A stretch of DNA of 30,766 nt from UBA8687 sp964564655 (GCA_964564655.1 CAZMBO010000014.1:1-30766); one strand, 5' to 3'. Positions 16,701 to 24,753 are shown, counted from the stretch's first letter. Translations and numbers: made by a program. The notes: generated from the letters alone by a model not told the origin.

Positions 16701-18309
16701 CAGCGAGTACATCGCTAAAATCAGGCATTCTACACCGGGCGTGGGATTAATTTCTCCCCCACCGCATCACGACATTTATTCTATTGAGGATCTGCAACAA
16801 TTGATTTTTGATCTTCATAATGCAAATCCCGATGCTGATGTCAGTGTCAAACTGGTTGCAGAAGCGGGGGTAGGAACCATTGCTGCGGGTGTTTCTAAAG
16901 CTCGTGCTGAGGGCGTGCTTATTTCCGGACACGATGGTGGAACAGGTGCTTCGCCACAAACATCCATCAAGCATGCAGGACTCCCATGGGAATTAGGGCT
17001 CTCGGAGACCCAACAGGTTCTAGTGCTCAATGATCTTAGAGGGCGCATTCGGGTACAGGTAGACGGACAACTTAAGACAGGACGTGATGTGGTTATCGGA
17101 GGTATTTTAGGTGCCGATGAATTTGGATTTTCTACAACGGCATTGGTGACGATGGGTTGTATCATGATGAGAAAATGTCATCTGAATACTTGTTCGGTTG
17201 GGGTTGCTACGCAAGACCCCACTCTCCGGAAAAAATTTACTGGTAAGGCGGACTATGTCGTCAACTTTTTCAGATTCATTGCTAAAGAAGTAAGAGAAAT
17301 TATGGCCGAGTTGGGAATTAAAAAATTTGATGATCTGATTGGAAAGGTAGAACTTCTCGAAGGTGAAGAAGCGGTCGACCATTGGAAAGCAAATGGTCTG
17401 GATGTAAGTAAGATTTTATTTAAACCAGAAGTAGGTGAAAAGGTTGCCTTAAGAAATATTTGTACTCAGGATTTAAGCGGAGATCTGGACAACGCACTCG
17501 ACCGTAGACTGATCGCCATAAGTCAGTTGGCCCTTGAAAAGAAAATTCAGGTATATGGGGATTTTTCCATTCTAAATACAGACCGAGCTACCGGAGCGAT
17601 GCTCAGTTACCGCGTTTCTAAATTGCATGGAGAGGAGGGTTTGCCTGCTGATACCATCCAGTTTGGATTCAAAGGCTCTGCAGGCCAAAGTTTTGGTGCT
17701 TTTCTTGCTCCGGGAATAACCTTTGGTCTTGCCGGAGATGCCAATGACTATGTGGGTAAAGGATTGTCTGGTGGTAAAATATTTATTTATCCATCTAAAG
17801 ACTCAACTATTGTCCCCGAAGAAAATATTTTAATTGGAAATACGGTTCTTTATGGAGCGGTTTCTGGAAAAGCATTTTTTCGAGGAATTGCTGGAGAGCG
17901 TTTTGCAGTCCGTAACAGTGGTGCGGAAACAGTAGTCGAAGGGGTAGGCGATCATGGGTGTGAATATATGACCGGAGGAAAAGTGGTCGTCCTCGGTCCT
18001 ACAGGTAGAAACTTTGCCGCTGGAATGAGTGGAGGCCTGGCGTATGTGCTGGATCGTGACAAAAATTTCGAAATCCATTGCAATAAAAATACGGTTGATT
18101 TAGTCAATGTGAACGAAGAAGAGGATATTCAACAGCTAAAAACCTTGATTGCTGAGCATTTTCAATCGACGCAAAGTGCGGTGGCAAAAAAAGTACTGGA
18201 TGAGTGGGAAGAAACGTTACCAAATTTTGTAAAGGTATATCCAACCGATTATAGACGGGTTATTGAAGAGCGTAAAAATAAAAAGCAGAACGAATTGCAG
18301 GTTGCCTGA
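13768..18309 (+). CDS. gltB: Glutamate synthase (NADPH) large subunit
   Basis: The large subunit of GOGAT releases ammonia from glutamine and joins it to 2-oxoglutarate, giving glutamate. The 1513-aa protein has the class II glutamine amidotransferase domain (about 25-430) with nucleophile Cys25 in KDSCGVGF; residues 1-24 would be removed as a propeptide. A central domain (about 480-770), the FMN-binding synthase domain (about 840-1220, with AEAGVGTIAAGVSKA) and a C-terminal beta-helix domain (about 1260-1480, repeated Gly-rich turns) follow. The 3Fe-4S cysteines are C1131, C1137 and C1142. Length is normal. ATG at 13768 has no Shine-Dalgarno; ATG at 13783 is a possible alternative. gltD follows after 32 nt. 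Confidence 0.97.
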   Translation: MSFLNMHAFPKKQGLYDPAYEKDSCGVGFVMNMKGEKSHEIIFQGLEILKKLEHRGACGSDKLTGDGAGILIQIPDAFFQEQCPKINIKLPEVGRYAAGNVFLPTGAATNLGMEIMERAVLKEGLELLGWRDIPVDNSTIGVTARSVEPMVKQIFVGAPADLKDQLAFERRLYCVRKRTAWDVRRAGLNDNNENFYICSLSSKTIIYKGQLTAPQLETYYLDIKDPKMTSALALAHSRYSTNTFPSWGRAQPFRYIAHNGEINTVRGNKNWMGARESMFESPLFEDIDTILPVIAPGGSDSADFDQALEMLFLTGRSLPHAMMMMIPEPWSGHETMNDDKRGFYEFHASMMEPWDGPASIAFTDGETCGAVLDRNGLRPSRYYVTKDGLVVMASEVGVVPVEEANVEYKGRLQPGKMFLVDINEGRIISDEELKAKITTQKPYKKWVDKNQVNLKDLPEIEYKFETDSDSLLTRQIAFGYTVEDIKFIMAPMIGTAMEATGSMGNDSALAILSQKPQLLFNYFKQLFAQVTNPAIDSIREELVMSMEVTLGKERNLLDESPEHCRKLKVEHPILSGKEMEKIRNLDQNDLKSVVLSTLFPVSKDEQAMEQALEALCQSASKAIEEGATILVLSDKGVDANNAALPSLLAIAGVHHHLLREQTRTRVGLVVETGEAREMMHFALLIGYGAGAIYPYLAYETVAEIADEAVYITKMDSETAISNFIKATRKGLFKIIAKMGISTIQSYRGAQIFEAVGLGEEIIEKFFTGTSSRVSGANLKVLAKEALARHQKAFSSDRSSLLELGGHYQWRRGEEKHMINPNVIGLLQHATRSNDYAIFKKFSRISDKESTRQCTLRGLFKFKKTTSIPIEEVESVEEITKRFCTGAMSIGSISREAHETLAIAMNRLGGKSNTGEGGEDVVRYTPDENGDSRRSKIKQVASGRFGVNSFYLSNADEMQIKVAQGAKPGEGGQLPGHKVSEYIAKIRHSTPGVGLISPPPHHDIYSIEDLQQLIFDLHNANPDADVSVKLVAEAGVGTIAAGVSKARAEGVLISGHDGGTGASPQTSIKHAGLPWELGLSETQQVLVLNDLRGRIRVQVDGQLKTGRDVVIGGILGADEFGFSTTALVTMGCIMMRKCHLNTCSVGVATQDPTLRKKFTGKADYVVNFFRFIAKEVREIMAELGIKKFDDLIGKVELLEGEEAVDHWKANGLDVSKILFKPEVGEKVALRNICTQDLSGDLDNALDRRLIAISQLALEKKIQVYGDFSILNTDRATGAMLSYRVSKLHGEEGLPADTIQFGFKGSAGQSFGAFLAPGITFGLAGDANDYVGKGLSGGKIFIYPSKDSTIVPEENILIGNTVLYGAVSGKAFFRGIAGERFAVRNSGAETVVEGVGDHGCEYMTGGKVVVLGPTGRNFAAGMSGGLAYVLDRDKNFEIHCNKNTVDLVNVNEEEDIQQLKTLIAEHFQSTQSAVAKKVLDEWEETLPNFVKVYPTDYRRVIEERKNKKQNELQVA

Positions 18310-18341
18310 AAAATAATAGATACAGGAGAATAATAGTTTAG

Positions 18342-19436
18342 ATGGGTGCAATTAAAGGATTCATGGAATTTGAACGGGAGACTCCACCAGGTCGCCCGGT
18401 TAAGGAGAGGTTGAAGGATCAGAAAGAATGTTACGCTCCTTTCCCCGAAGATAAATATAAAGAACAAGGTGCGCGTTGTATGGATTGTGGCGTACCTTTT
18501 TGTCAAAGTGAAACAGGTTGTCCTTTAGGGAATTTAATCCCTGATTGGAATGATATGGTCTATCGCGGCCGCTACGAGGAAGCGGTGGAACTGTTACTGA
18601 AGACAAATAATTTTCCGGAGTTTACGGGTCGAATATGTCCTGCTCCCTGTGAAGGGGCTTGTGTTTTGGGCATTAATGAGCCTGCAGTGACTATTTGTAA
18701 TATTGAGGAAATGATTGCGGAGAAAGGCTTTGAAGAGGGTTTTATTCAAGCAAAACCTCCTAAGAGCAGAACGGGAAAGAAAATAGCAGTTGTCGGCTCA
18801 GGTCCTGCCGGTCTGGCATGTGCGGCACAACTCAATTCAGTAGGCCATGAAGTAACAGTTTTCGAGAAGGATGATCGTGTCGGAGGACTGTTGATGTATG
18901 GTATCCCTCACTTTAAGCTGGACAAAGAAATTGTAAAACGCCGAATTAATTTAATGCAGGACGAAGGAATTATTTTTAAAACTGGNNNNNNNNNNNNNNN
19001 NNNNNNNNNNNNNNNNNNNNNNNNNNNNNNNNNNNNNNNNNNNNNNNNNNNNNNNNNNNNNNNNNNNNNNNNNNNNNNNNNNNNNAAAATGGTTTTTGGA
19101 GACCCTGACCCTAAAACGGGTCGAGCCTCAATGAATGAAGTCCCCGGCTCCGAGTTTGAATTGGATGTTGATTTGGTTCTTCTGGCAATGGGTTTTGTGC
19201 ATCCTATACACGAGGGGATGTTACAAGAGCTGGGGCTTGCTCTTGATGCACGCAAAAATGTTTCCTGCGATGGAAATAAAATGACGAGCGTTGAAGGAGT
19301 TTTTGTCGCAGGAGATATGACACGGGGTCAATCTCTTGTAGTATGGGCCATTGCTGAAGGCCGTGAAGCGGCGCGAGCTGTTGATTTGTATCTTATGAAA
19401 AACTCAGAACTTCCTCACAGCGAGTTTCTGAAATAA
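18342..19436 (+). CDS. gltD: Glutamate synthase small subunit, interrupted by an assembly gap
   Basis: The small subunit oxidises NADPH and passes electrons through FAD and 4Fe-4S clusters to GltB. The N-terminus has the cluster cysteines CMDCGVPFCQSETGC (about 47-61) and CPAPCEGAC (about 99-107). The FAD-binding AVVGSGPAGLACAAQL (about 151-166) follows. After the gap come LVLLAMGFVHP and VFVAGDMTRGQSLVVWAIAEG, the normal GltD C-terminus. Visible sequence encodes about 331 aa, whereas GltD is usually 470-490, so about 140-160 residues, including the second nucleotide-binding motif, are hidden in the 100-N gap. AGGAG lies 13 nt before the ATG. It is co-transcribed with gltB and followed by a strong terminator. 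Confidence 0.95.
   Translation: MGAIKGFMEFERETPPGRPVKERLKDQKECYAPFPEDKYKEQGARCMDCGVPFCQSETGCPLGNLIPDWNDMVYRGRYEEAVELLLKTNNFPEFTGRICPAPCEGACVLGINEPAVTICNIEEMIAEKGFEEGFIQAKPPKSRTGKKIAVVGSGPAGLACAAQLNSVGHEVTVFEKDDRVGGLLMYGIPHFKLDKEIVKRRINLMQDEGIIFKTXXXXXXXXXXXXXXXXXXXXXXXXXXXXXXXXXXKMVFGDPDPKTGRASMNEVPGSEFELDVDLVLLAMGFVHPIHEGMLQELGLALDARKNVSCDGNKMTSVEGVFVAGDMTRGQSLVVWAIAEGREAARAVDLYLMKNSELPHSEFLK
18986..19085. other. Assembly gap of exactly 100 N within gltD
   Basis: The run of 100 N is a conventional placeholder. Comparing the flanking GltD fragments with the family length suggests about 420-480 bp are really missing. Confidence 0.97.
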
Positions 19437-19469
19437 AAAATTCTTAGAGTTTTAATGGTTTAAAACTTA

Positions 19470-19502
19470 AAAAGGGAGCTGCCTTGACAACAGCTCCCTT
19501 TT
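19470..19502 (+). terminator. Terminator after gltD, probably bidirectional
   Basis: AAAAGGGAGCTG and CAGCTCCCTTTT form a perfect 12-bp stem around a 9-nt loop. T runs follow the G/C core on both strands, so it can also stop minus-strand transcription from the htrA-type gene. It lies 34 nt after the gltD stop. Confidence 0.85.
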
Positions 19503-19511
19503 CGGAGGTTT

Positions 19512-19625
19512 GCTTGCCTTTCAGCAAGCCGTGCTACTCATTGAGAGGAAGGCTTTAAAGGCGAACTATTTGGGGATAACCTTTAAAGTGTAGTTTCTTG
19601 ATTTTTCCTCAGGGAGCAGCCTTGA
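19512..19625. repeat. Structured convergent intergenic region with inverted and direct repeats
   Basis: GCTTGC/GCAAGC (19512-19517 and 19524-19529) forms a small hairpin. CTTTAAAGG/CCTTTAAAG (19553-19561 and 19580-19588) is a perfect 9-bp inverted repeat. GGGAGCAGCCTTGA (19612-19625) repeats 13 of 14 bases of the terminator arm and loop at 19474-19487. These may be a decayed second terminator or REP-like material. Confidence 0.5.
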
Positions 19626-19631
19626 GGGCAA

Positions 19632-20774
19632 TCATGCTTGTTTTTCTTCCTTCATTTTATCTATAGTAACGTCTAGTAATTTTTTATAACCGTCGCGAAC
19701 TATTTCTACTTTTACAGATTTTCCTGGCTCAACAGCGGCAACCTGTTTTGGTAGGCTTCCTATAGAAACAATTTTTTTACCGTTAAACTTAACAATAACG
19801 TCTCCTCTTTTTAGCCCCCCTTTAGCCGCGGGTCCGTTTGGAACTACGTCATTGACCAGCGCGCCATGTGCATCAGAAAGTTTGAATGTTTCAATCAATC
19901 CCGGGGTAATTTTTTGAATCATGACACCCAACCAACCGCGTGTTACTTTGCCGTCATTCTTTAATTCGTCGAGTATGTCGCTTGCCATATTGATGGGGAT
20001 GGTAAAACCAATTCCAACATTACCGCCAGTCTTGGAAAAAATTGCGGTATTGATGCCGATTACTTCACCGTCCATATTAAGCAATGGACCGCCGCTGTTT
20101 CCCGGGTTAATGGATGCATCGGTTTGAATGAATTCATCGTAAGGCCCGGCTCCAATATTACGAGCCTTGGCACTCACTACCCCTGCGGTTACTGTATGAT
20201 CAAGACCAAATGGATTCCCGATAGCCACAACCCATTCTCCAACTTCTACTTTCTCTGAATTTCCCAAGGTTAAATGTGGGAACTCTGTGTTGTCTCCTGG
20301 CTGTTTAACAATTTTTAGCAATGCAATATCTGTTTTGGAATCGGAGCCTATTAATTTAGCTTCAAATTCTTTATCGTTTTCAAGAGTGATTTTGATGACA
20401 TCCGCATTTTCCACAACATGGTTGTTTGTAAGAATGTATCCTTCTTTATCAATTAGAAATCCAGTTCCAGACCCGTTCCCTGGGGCAGGAGATGGTGGAA
20501 AAGGTCCTGGGCCTCCGAAAGGCCCGAATTGGCCAAAGGGCCCTCGATGTTGAGGGGGGGTTCCTTTGGTAGGCTGAAATTTAGTTTTTGATGTTACAAA
20601 AACAACAGCAGGGTTTTGCTTTTTAGCTATTTCGACAATTATATTGGTGCCTACAGGATTTACTTTAACACTTAGGGCAAAAGCAGAGTTAAAACTAGCT
20701 CCATTCAAAAATGGGAAACTTAAAAATAAAAACAATAATGTAGCGAAGAAGTATTTTTTCCTATCAATATTCAT
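19632..20774 (-). CDS. HtrA/DegP-family periplasmic serine protease
   Basis: Envelope quality-control protease. The 380-aa precursor has a signal peptide (about 1-34, hydrophobic ATLLFLFLSFPFL, ending AFA). A Gly/Pro/Phe-rich loop (about 77-103) precedes the trypsin-like domain with catalytic His119 (TNNHVV), Asp149 (SKTDIALL) and Ser227 (GNSGGPL). One PDZ domain (about 270-370, RGWLGVMIQKITPG) follows. A single PDZ and this length resemble DegS or short HtrA forms, rather than two-PDZ DegP. A cleavable-looking signal suggests a soluble periplasmic form, though an uncleaved anchor is possible. GGAGGG lies about 6 nt before the ATG. It follows dnaJ on the same strand after 216 nt, placing envelope and cytoplasmic quality control together. 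Confidence 0.93.
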   Translation of the reverse strand: MNIDRKKYFFATLLFLFLSFPFLNGASFNSAFALSVKVNPVGTNIIVEIAKKQNPAVVFVTSKTKFQPTKGTPPQHRGPFGQFGPFGGPGPFPPSPAPGNGSGTGFLIDKEGYILTNNHVVENADVIKITLENDKEFEAKLIGSDSKTDIALLKIVKQPGDNTEFPHLTLGNSEKVEVGEWVVAIGNPFGLDHTVTAGVVSAKARNIGAGPYDEFIQTDASINPGNSGGPLLNMDGEVIGINTAIFSKTGGNVGIGFTIPINMASDILDELKNDGKVTRGWLGVMIQKITPGLIETFKLSDAHGALVNDVVPNGPAAKGGLKRGDVIVKFNGKKIVSIGSLPKQVAAVEPGKSVKVEIVRDGYKKLLDVTIDKMKEEKQA

Positions 20775-20891
20775 GCTAGCCCTCCATAAAATAATTTGTT
20801 TTTTAAAGATGAACGTTTTCTGTTTTAATTCTGCTTATATTTAAGAATAAGATTTTGAAATTAAACTGGTGTTAAAGGAGAATTAAAAAAA

Positions 20892-20925
20892 CTTAATTAG
20901 AATTTATTAACTTTTGTGAATTAAG
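20892..20925 (-). terminator. Weak AT-only hairpin after dnaJ
   Basis: On the minus strand CTTAATT (20925-20919) and AATTAAG (20898-20892) pair around a 20-nt loop and are followed by seven T. The stem has almost no G/C, so termination would be weak; transcription into the htrA-type gene is possible. Confidence 0.3.
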
Positions 20926-20990
20926 AGAAAAACTAATTAGGCGGGAATAGGGTGGTGGGCTCAAACCTCAGTTGCTAGAACGATAACAAT

Positions 20991-22082
20991 TTACATTTTT
21001 AATTTTTGAAATAAGCCTTTTAACGTATCGGTGAAGGAGTGCCCATCTATTTCGGCAAGTTCCTTATATAGTTCTTTTTGTCTCTTATTCAAAGACTTTG
21101 GAGTTTCGACGGAGAAGTGAATAATGTGGTTTCCTCTTCCTCCTCCTCGCAGTCTGGGTACTCCACCCCCTGGGATACGGTAGGTTCCATTGTTTTGGGT
21201 ACCTGGTGGAATAGAAATGACTTTCGTTTTGTTTTCTTCTAACAAAGATACTTCTATGTCAGTACCTAAAGCCGCCTGAGGAAAGGTTAAAGTCATTTTG
21301 CAATGAATATCATCTTCCTCGCGATGAAAAAATTCATGTTGTGTGACATGTATGATGACATAGAGATCTCCGGGAGGCAGACCTTGTGGGCCAGATTCTC
21401 CTTTCCCTTTCAGCCTGAGCCGGGCGCCGTCGTCGACACCTGCCGGAATATTGATGGATAAGCTTTCATTTATTCTTATACGGCCTTCGCCGTGACATTC
21501 GTTGCAAGGGTGAGTTATTGTTTGTCCCTCTCCTCTACAATCTGGACAGTGTGATTGAACACTGAAAAACCCTTGAGCTCGTACCACTTGGCCTGTACCT
21601 CGACAGGTTCGGCAAGTTTGTGGTGAATGCCCTGGTTTAGATCGTGACCCTTTACAAGTTCCGCATAAACCGTGTTTGCCGACCTCAACCTCTTTTTTGG
21701 TTCCGAAAGCGGCTTCTTTAAAACTGATACGAATATCTAGGCGCAGGTCAGCGCCGGTTCTTTCTCTTTGGTGTCCTCCACCGAAGAAATCACCAAAAAT
21801 ATCGCCGAATTGGGAAAAGATATCATCAAACCCACTAAACCCATTGAACCCTCTTCCCTTTAATCCATCATGGCCGAATTGATCGTATATTTGTCTTTTT
21901 TCAGGATCTTTTAATACTTCGTAAGCCTCTGAAGCTTCTTTGAAATAATCTTCTGCTTGTTTATCTCCAGGGTTTTTGTCGGGATGGAATTTTAGAGCCT
22001 TTTGTCTGTAGGCCTTTTTAAGCTCGGCTTCATTAACGTTTTTCGAAACCTCAAGAACTTCATAATAATCGCGTTGACTCAT
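20991..22082 (-). CDS. dnaJ: Chaperone DnaJ (canonical, four zinc knuckles)
   Basis: Co-chaperone that delivers unfolded proteins to DnaK and triggers ATP hydrolysis. The 363-aa product has a J domain (about 4-70) with HPD at 33-35 and a Gly/Phe-rich linker (about 76-104). Four CxxCxG-type knuckles start at C140, C157, C179 and C193, and the C-terminal substrate-binding domains end near GRGNHIIHFSVETP. The first knuckle reads CGTCKGS, a small departure from CxxCxGxG. Length is close to the family norm of about 375. It is the third gene of the dnaK-grpE-dnaJ cluster, 49 nt after grpE. No Shine-Dalgarno is visible before the ATG at 22082. Confidence 0.97.
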   Translation of the reverse strand: MSQRDYYEVLEVSKNVNEAELKKAYRQKALKFHPDKNPGDKQAEDYFKEASEAYEVLKDPEKRQIYDQFGHDGLKGRGFNGFSGFDDIFSQFGDIFGDFFGGGHQRERTGADLRLDIRISFKEAAFGTKKEVEVGKHGLCGTCKGSRSKPGHSPQTCRTCRGTGQVVRAQGFFSVQSHCPDCRGEGQTITHPCNECHGEGRIRINESLSINIPAGVDDGARLRLKGKGESGPQGLPPGDLYVIIHVTQHEFFHREEDDIHCKMTLTFPQAALGTDIEVSLLEENKTKVISIPPGTQNNGTYRIPGGGVPRLRGGGRGNHIIHFSVETPKSLNKRQKELYKELAEIDGHSFTDTLKGLFQKLKM

Positions 22083-22131
22083 GAGAAAAGTTTAGGAAAG
22101 ATTTGCTTGCTCTCGACCGAGGCAGGTGCAT

Positions 22132-22737
22132 TTAGGTTTTTAAATGAGCCACTTTTACCTTTGCGGCTTTAATTAGTTTGTCTTTGAAAATATAGCCTGG
22201 TTCGAGTTCCTGAACAATCATATTATCCATTTCAGGATCATCGGTTTCTTCGGTCATAAAAGCTTCATCAGTTTTTGGATCAAATTTTCGGTTTTTAGCA
22301 TCAATGATTTCGACATTGTTGTTTTTCAGCTCACGGGTAAATTGTTTGGACACCATCTCAACACCCTGGTTTAATCCATCAAAATCATTGTTTGCACTGG
22401 CAGCCTGAATGGCACGGTTCAAATTATCTAATACGGGTACCAATCTTGAGAATAAATTTGCTTTAAATTGGTCGAGACGGACATCGTTATCTTTTTCCAG
22501 ACGTTTTCTAAAACCATCATCTTCAGCCGTTTTTTCTTTATAAGCAGCTATATAGTCCTTAAGTTTTTGGTCTTTTTCTTCTGCTTCTTTTTTGAGTTTT
22601 TCAACGTAGGAGGGGAGTCTTTCTTCCTGTTCGCTTATTTGATTTAGTTCGTCCTCTTCTAATAAGGCAGAGCGGCGATCAACAATATTGATTGCCGGTT
22701 CCTCCTCTTTAGGAGAAGTTGTTTTTTTCTTAGGCAT
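22132..22737 (-). CDS. grpE: Nucleotide exchange factor GrpE
   Basis: GrpE releases ADP from DnaK. The 201-aa product has a charged N-terminus and a long helix rich in Glu/Lys (about 35-90, SEQEERLPSYVEKLKKEAEE). The GrpE core contains LVPVLDNLNRAI (about 106-117). It ends in the beta-rich head with VVQELEPGYIFKDKLIKAAKVKV. Length is typical. The ATG at 22737 has no clear Shine-Dalgarno. A perfect terminator hairpin ends only 13 nt upstream, so expression probably depends on readthrough from dnaK. The order dnaK-grpE-dnaJ differs from the common grpE-dnaK-dnaJ. Confidence 0.95.
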   Translation of the reverse strand: MPKKKTTSPKEEEPAINIVDRRSALLEEDELNQISEQEERLPSYVEKLKKEAEEKDQKLKDYIAAYKEKTAEDDGFRKRLEKDNDVRLDQFKANLFSRLVPVLDNLNRAIQAASANNDFDGLNQGVEMVSKQFTRELKNNNVEIIDAKNRKFDPKTDEAFMTEETDDPEMDNMIVQELEPGYIFKDKLIKAAKVKVAHLKT

Positions 22738-22750
22738 GCTGTTTTTTTTC

Positions 22751-22785
22751 TAAAAAGTAACCCTCCCGATTTTACCGGGAGGGTT
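22751..22785 (-). terminator. Strong intercistronic terminator between dnaK and grpE
   Basis: On the minus strand AACCCTCCCG and CGGGAGGGTT form a perfect 10-bp stem with a 7-nt loop, followed by ACTTTTTAG. It begins 8 nt after the dnaK stop and ends 13 nt before the grpE start. A second CCCTCCC precedes the stem and could compete for pairing. Confidence 0.85.
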
Positions 22786-22793
22786 GGGAGGGT

Positions 22794-24713
22794 TTATTTT
22801 TTACCGATATCTTCAAACTCTGCATCAACGACATCGTCTTCGGCTTTTGCTTGTTCATTTTCTGCACCAGGTTCACCAGTATCACCCGCATCTCCAGAGT
22901 CTCCTCCTGCTTCGTCTTTGGTTTGGGCATACATTGCTTCAGCGAGTTTGTGAGCAATCTGATTGACCTTTTCGATTTGCTCTTTCATAACATCAACTTC
23001 ACCTTCCAGATGACCCTTGGCTTCTTCCACAGCGGTTTCGGCTTCTTTAACCTCGTCTTCCTTGAATTTATCTTTATTGTCCTTTAGGGTTTTTTCAAGG
23101 TTGTAGATGACAGAATCGAGCTGGTTTTTAACGTCGATTTTTTCACGCCGTTCTTTATCAGCATCGGCGTTGGCTTCAGCGTCTTTTACCATATTTTCGA
23201 TTTCAGTATCAGATAATCCTGTAGAGTCGGTTATGGTAATTTTTTGCTCTTTACCGGTTCCTTTATCTTTGGCGCCAACATTTAGGATGCCATTTGCATC
23301 GATATCAAAGGTGACTTCGATTTGTGGCATGCCTCGGGGTGCAGGCGGAATACCATCGAGGTGAAATTTTCCAATCGACCGGTTATCTTTGGCCATTTCC
23401 CGCTCACCCTGAATGACATTAACTTCAACAGACGGTTGATTGTCAGCTGCTGTAGAAAATGTTTCTGCTTTTCGAGTCGGTATGGTTGTGTTTCGGTCTA
23501 TGAGACGAGTTGTTACACCTCCCATGGTTTCTATTCCCAATGACAGAGGAGTTACATCTAACAATAAAATATCTTTCACATCGCCGGAAAGAACCCCTGC
23601 TTGAACTGCTGCGCCAAGAGCGACAACTTCGTCAGGATTAACTCCATGATGAGGGTCTTTACCAAATAAACTTTTAACTAGCTCCTGTGCCTTAGGAATT
23701 CTTGTGGAACCACCAACCAGAACTGCTTCATGAACCTGATCTGCCTTAATTCCTGCATCTTTCATAGCCTGAACACAAGGCTTTTTAGATTTTTCGATTA
23801 GGTCATCTACCATAGACTCAAACTTGGCTCGAGAGAGCTTGATGTTTAAATGCTTAGGTCCCGATGCATCTGCTGTAATGAACGGAAGATTAATATCTGT
23901 TTCGTTTGTGGTAGAAAGTTCCATCTTGGCTTTTTCTGCAGCTTCTTTTAAGCGTTGTAAAACCATATTGTCTTTTGAAAGGTCGACCCCCTGATCTTTT
24001 TTAAACTCTGCTACAAGCCAGTCGATGATACGTTGGTCAAAATTGTCACCTCCAAGGTGGGTGTCTCCATGAGTGGCTTTAACTTCTACAACATTGTCAC
24101 CGACTTCAAGGATAGAAACATCGAAAGTTCCGCCACCGAAATCATATACAGCAATGGTGTGGTCTTTATTTTTATCCAGGCCATAAGCTAGTGCAGATGA
24201 AGTGGGTTCGTTGATGATTCGTTTTACTTCGAGGCCTGCGATTTTTCCTGCATCTTTTGTGGCCTGTCTTTGAGCATCATTAAAATATGCGGGAACAGTG
24301 ATTACAGCTTCCGTCACAGGTTGCCCTAAATAAGCTTCAGCAGATTTTTTCAGTTTTTGAAGAATCATTGCTGAAATCTCTGGGGGTGTGTAAGATTTAC
24401 CCCCTGCTTTAATTCGTACTTCGCCTTTAGTGCCTTGCACTACCTCATAAGGTACCATTTTCATTTCTTCTGAAACTTCATTCAAAGAACGGCCCATAAA
24501 CCTTTTGACGGAAAAAATTGTATTTTCCGGGTTAGCGATTGCCTGCCGTTTAGCTACCTGGCCCACAAGAATTTCACCCTCTTTTGTGAAGGCGACCACG
24601 GATGGGGTGGTTCGACTACCTTCCTCATTAAGTATAACTTTTGGCTCGCTACCCTCCATTACGGCTACCACTGAATTGGTGGTGCCTAAATCAATGCCTA
24701 CGATTTTTCCCAT
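22794..24713 (-). CDS. dnaK: Chaperone DnaK (Hsp70)
   Basis: ATP-driven Hsp70 chaperone of the cytoplasm. The 639-aa product has phosphate-binding GIDLGTTNSVVAVMEG (5-20) and VYDFGGGTFDVSILEVG (about 190-206). VLVGGSTRIPKAQELV lies at about 333-348, the linker VKDILLLDVTPLSLGIETMGG at about 380-400, and a substrate-binding domain follows. The C-terminal tail is Asp/Glu/Ala-rich and ends DVVDAEFEDIGKK. Length is normal. AAAGGA sits about 9 nt before the ATG at 24713. A promoter with consensus -35 lies upstream. No CIRCE (HrcA) element was found, so heat regulation, if any, uses another mechanism. Confidence 0.98.
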   Translation of the reverse strand: MGKIVGIDLGTTNSVVAVMEGSEPKVILNEEGSRTTPSVVAFTKEGEILVGQVAKRQAIANPENTIFSVKRFMGRSLNEVSEEMKMVPYEVVQGTKGEVRIKAGGKSYTPPEISAMILQKLKKSAEAYLGQPVTEAVITVPAYFNDAQRQATKDAGKIAGLEVKRIINEPTSSALAYGLDKNKDHTIAVYDFGGGTFDVSILEVGDNVVEVKATHGDTHLGGDNFDQRIIDWLVAEFKKDQGVDLSKDNMVLQRLKEAAEKAKMELSTTNETDINLPFITADASGPKHLNIKLSRAKFESMVDDLIEKSKKPCVQAMKDAGIKADQVHEAVLVGGSTRIPKAQELVKSLFGKDPHHGVNPDEVVALGAAVQAGVLSGDVKDILLLDVTPLSLGIETMGGVTTRLIDRNTTIPTRKAETFSTAADNQPSVEVNVIQGEREMAKDNRSIGKFHLDGIPPAPRGMPQIEVTFDIDANGILNVGAKDKGTGKEQKITITDSTGLSDTEIENMVKDAEANADADKERREKIDVKNQLDSVIYNLEKTLKDNKDKFKEDEVKEAETAVEEAKGHLEGEVDVMKEQIEKVNQIAHKLAEAMYAQTKDEAGGDSGDAGDTGEPGAENEQAKAEDDVVDAEFEDIGKK

Positions 24714-24731
24714 TTGATGATTCCTTTCTAT

Positions 24732-24753
24732 ATATCTACTTTATATCTACTTT
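24732..24753. repeat. Perfect 11-bp tandem duplication in the dnaK leader
   Basis: TATATCTACTT occurs twice in immediate succession (24732-24742, 24743-24753), just upstream of the dnaK ribosome binding site. It would lie in the 5' untranslated region. Confidence 0.7.

Noticed and set aside
16300..16728. 142-codon frame on the minus strand
   Set aside because: It lies antisense to gltB over conserved synthase-domain sequence and has no independent support.
20941..20990. G-rich stretch with GGCTCAAACCTC resembling part of a tRNA T arm
   Set aside because: No acceptor, D or anticodon stem can be built around it on either strand.
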